Assembly (NCBI GenBank): GCA_019162745.1
Contig: JAFLLC010000122.1
Coordinates: forward strand, 1 to 64,000
Reading direction: 5' to 3'
Length of the DNA stretch: 64,000 bases
Source of the DNA: Deltaproteobacteria bacterium
GTDB taxonomy: Bacteria; Desulfobacterota; Desulfuromonadia; Geobacterales; Pseudopelobacteraceae
Within the stretch, counting starts at the first letter, position 1, and every line of letters starts with the position of its first letter. This document shows positions 62,888 to 64,000 of the stretch, piece by piece. The notes beneath the pieces are model-generated. The model had not been told where the DNA came from, did not search any database, and worked only from the letters and a program-made list of their open reading frames with translations. The position numbers were made by a program, and so were the translations under genes.

Positions 62888-64000
62888 TTATTCTGGTAAA
62901 AGAACATACACCCCGAGCAGGTCCATTGGCAGCACCGGATGCACCACCTGGAAGCGTTTGCCGTCCATGAGTGAACTGAATCGTTCGTGGGCTTCGACCA
63001 GTTTTTGCGACTGCTGTTCGGCTACCCCATCGAACTCTGTCGAAAAGCTTTGCAGCAACTTCAGTTCGTTATCAAGGAAGCTCAGCCTGGCTGGTGTTGG
63101 CAGATCGGAACTTGCCCGAGCTGATGACAGCAGCTCACGAGCCTGATCGTGGTTGAGATATTCCTTCTGTTGTGGCGTACCTTTCCAGCCCCAAAGGATC
63201 ATCTCTTCAGCCACTACCTGCTGATGGCCCTTGCGATCCTCAATGACGTTGCGGCAGCGGAAAAGTAGTAGCGTGGTTTTGATCGAAACCTGCTTGGTAC
63301 GGATGACAGCGGTGCGAGCGGCACGCTTGTCCATACGGCTGACCGTGTTGGCCATGACCAATTGGCAAAGCTGCTCCACGAAGCGATGGTTGCGCCCCAT
63401 ATAGTGGTAGTCTTCAGGAGTGGGAGAACTGAAGCTGATGCTCACCATATCTCCGGCTGGCAGAATACCGCGCAACTGATCCGGCATATTAGAAGTGATA
63501 ATTTTGAAGGATGAATTATGAAGGTTGAAATTTGAATTTAAAGATTTTTCTTCATCCTTCATACTTCTGCCTTCATCCTTAACTTCAATGACCTGAACAC
63601 CAAACAAGTTATTCAATGCAGAGGTAACAAAGAACTGGACCGCATGTGGATCACCAATCGCTTCATCGACTTCTTTCAGGTCGGCTTCGATCTCATGCGC
63701 CTTGATGGCATGCTGGGCAAAGATACTGCGGGATGCCTCTTCGCGCTTGGCAGCTTCTTCCACCTTGTGGGTGACGTTAATCTTGGCCTCTTCTGCCTCG
63801 TTGAGTTCACCAAAGTCAAACGTCATCTGATTGCTGCGATCACGTCCCCTGGTGATTTTTCGATCAGGACTGATAAGGAGCGCCTGGGTAATGGTGTCGA
63901 TAATGCTCTGGGAATCCTCTGGAAATGGCACGTTGATGCCGGTGGAACGCTTGATCTCGCGAACCTTGCGCAGGAGAACATCCAGTACGATACCGTCGAT
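62888..64000 (-). CDS. SNF2/DrmD-like helicase, C-terminal part (runs off the window)
   Basis: The 3' part of a large helicase gene. The frame is open to the window edge (IDGIVLDVLLRKVREIKRST at the edge), so the GTG at 63929-63931 is not the start. The visible 370 residues are the post-helicase region with YMGRNHRFVEQLCQLVM, VSRMDKRAARTAVIRTKQVS, TTLLLFRCRNVIED and a beta-rich end. These resemble the C-terminus of SNF2-type helicases such as DrmD of class 1 DISARM. The ATPase motifs lie outside. A segment SMKDEEKSLNSNFNLHNSSF is encoded by a GAAGGATGAA-type repeat. It ends 11 bases before the AlbA_2 start. Confidence 0.75.
   Translation of the reverse strand: MDGIVLDVLLRKVREIKRSTGINVPFPEDSQSIIDTITQALLISPDRKITRGRDRSNQMTFDFGELNEAEEAKINVTHKVEEAAKREEASRSIFAQHAIKAHEIEADLKEVDEAIGDPHAVQFFVTSALNNLFGVQVIEVKDEGRSMKDEEKSLNSNFNLHNSSFKIITSNMPDQLRGILPAGDMVSISFSSPTPEDYHYMGRNHRFVEQLCQLVMANTVSRMDKRAARTAVIRTKQVSIKTTLLLFRCRNVIEDRKGHQQVVAEEMILWGWKGTPQQKEYLNHDQARELLSSARASSDLPTPARLSFLDNELKLLQSFSTEFDGVAEQQSQKLVEAHERFSSLMDGKRFQVVHPVLPMDLLGVYVLLPE
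63504..63580. repeat. GAAGGATGAA palindromic repeat inside the helicase gene
   Basis: TTGAAGGATGAATTATGAAG on the left and TTCATCCTTCATACTTC plus CCTTCATCCTTA on the right are rough inverted copies around an AT-rich centre. It is inserted in frame and encodes NSNFNLHNSSF, close to the NTSFNLHPSSL of the methylase insertion. Confidence 0.8.

Noticed and set aside
1-64000. tRNA, rRNA, riboswitch or prophage genes
   Set aside because: Reading the intergenic stretches on both strands gave no clear cloverleaf, rRNA motif, conserved riboswitch core or phage structural gene. A covariance-model search would be decisive.

Overview
The window looks like a chromosome segment of a Geobacter-type bacterium (Desulfuromonadota, formerly delta-proteobacteria). 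This is inferred from the gene families and their company: an MJ0042 zinc-finger/DUF3426 protein, a GH57 amylase beside a galT-like gene, a mannose-1-phosphate guanylyltransferase fused to a phosphomannomutase-like domain, a VanZ/SLBB/Wzi exopolysaccharide block, and PiT with DUF47. No rRNA, tRNA, CRISPR array or prophage was recognised.

Region 1 (1-12.6 kb) is housekeeping: two small membrane proteins, a cold-shock protein with its own promoter and terminator, uvrC-miaA, an ammonium channel behind a sigma-54-type promoter, an envelope set (coiled-coil/DUF11 protein, LysM protein, DivIVA-domain protein), an FKBP isomerase, an MJ0042 protein and a DUF2400 protein. Region 2 (12.6-30.4 kb) is carbohydrate and surface polysaccharide: galT, GH57, the ManC-like/PMM-like fusion, a histidine kinase/response regulator pair, cysS, then a block read leftward (gmd, a CapD/FlaA1-type epimerase/dehydratase, Wzi-like protein, SLBB export protein, a 33-codon ORF, VanZ-like protein). 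Region 3 (30.4-36.6 kb) holds PiT and DUF47, uppP, radC, hemG, a dispersed intergenic repeat and a CbpA-type DnaJ protein.

Region 4 (36.7-46.8 kb) is a two-partner secretion locus: a FhaC/ShlB-type transporter, a 2297-residue exoprotein made of two classes of internal repeats, and two FlgO-like lipoproteins behind it. Region 5 (46.8-52.6 kb) returns to core genes: ispF, gpsA, a HEAT-like protein and gyrA.

Region 6 (52.6-64 kb) is accessory DNA. It starts with a gene-poor stretch containing a 20-bp direct repeat, then a rearranged cassette: a methyltransferase-like gene, a DUF1848 gene whose start appears replaced by the first codons of a molybdenum-carrier-type gene, an IHF-like gene, a DUF429-like gene, and an RNA ligase with an internal deletion. 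Next comes an IS200/RAYT-type HUH transposase with REP-like hairpins, a tandem array and a hexamer tract. Last is a putative defence operon read leftward from beyond the window: a SNF2-type helicase C-terminus, an AlbA_2 ATPase-like protein, a four-helix-bundle protein and a large Eco57I-type methylase. It resembles the drmD-drmMI half of class 1 DISARM, but no drmA/B/C follows. A GAAGGATGAA-type repeat sits at two of its gene junctions and is inserted in frame inside two of its genes.
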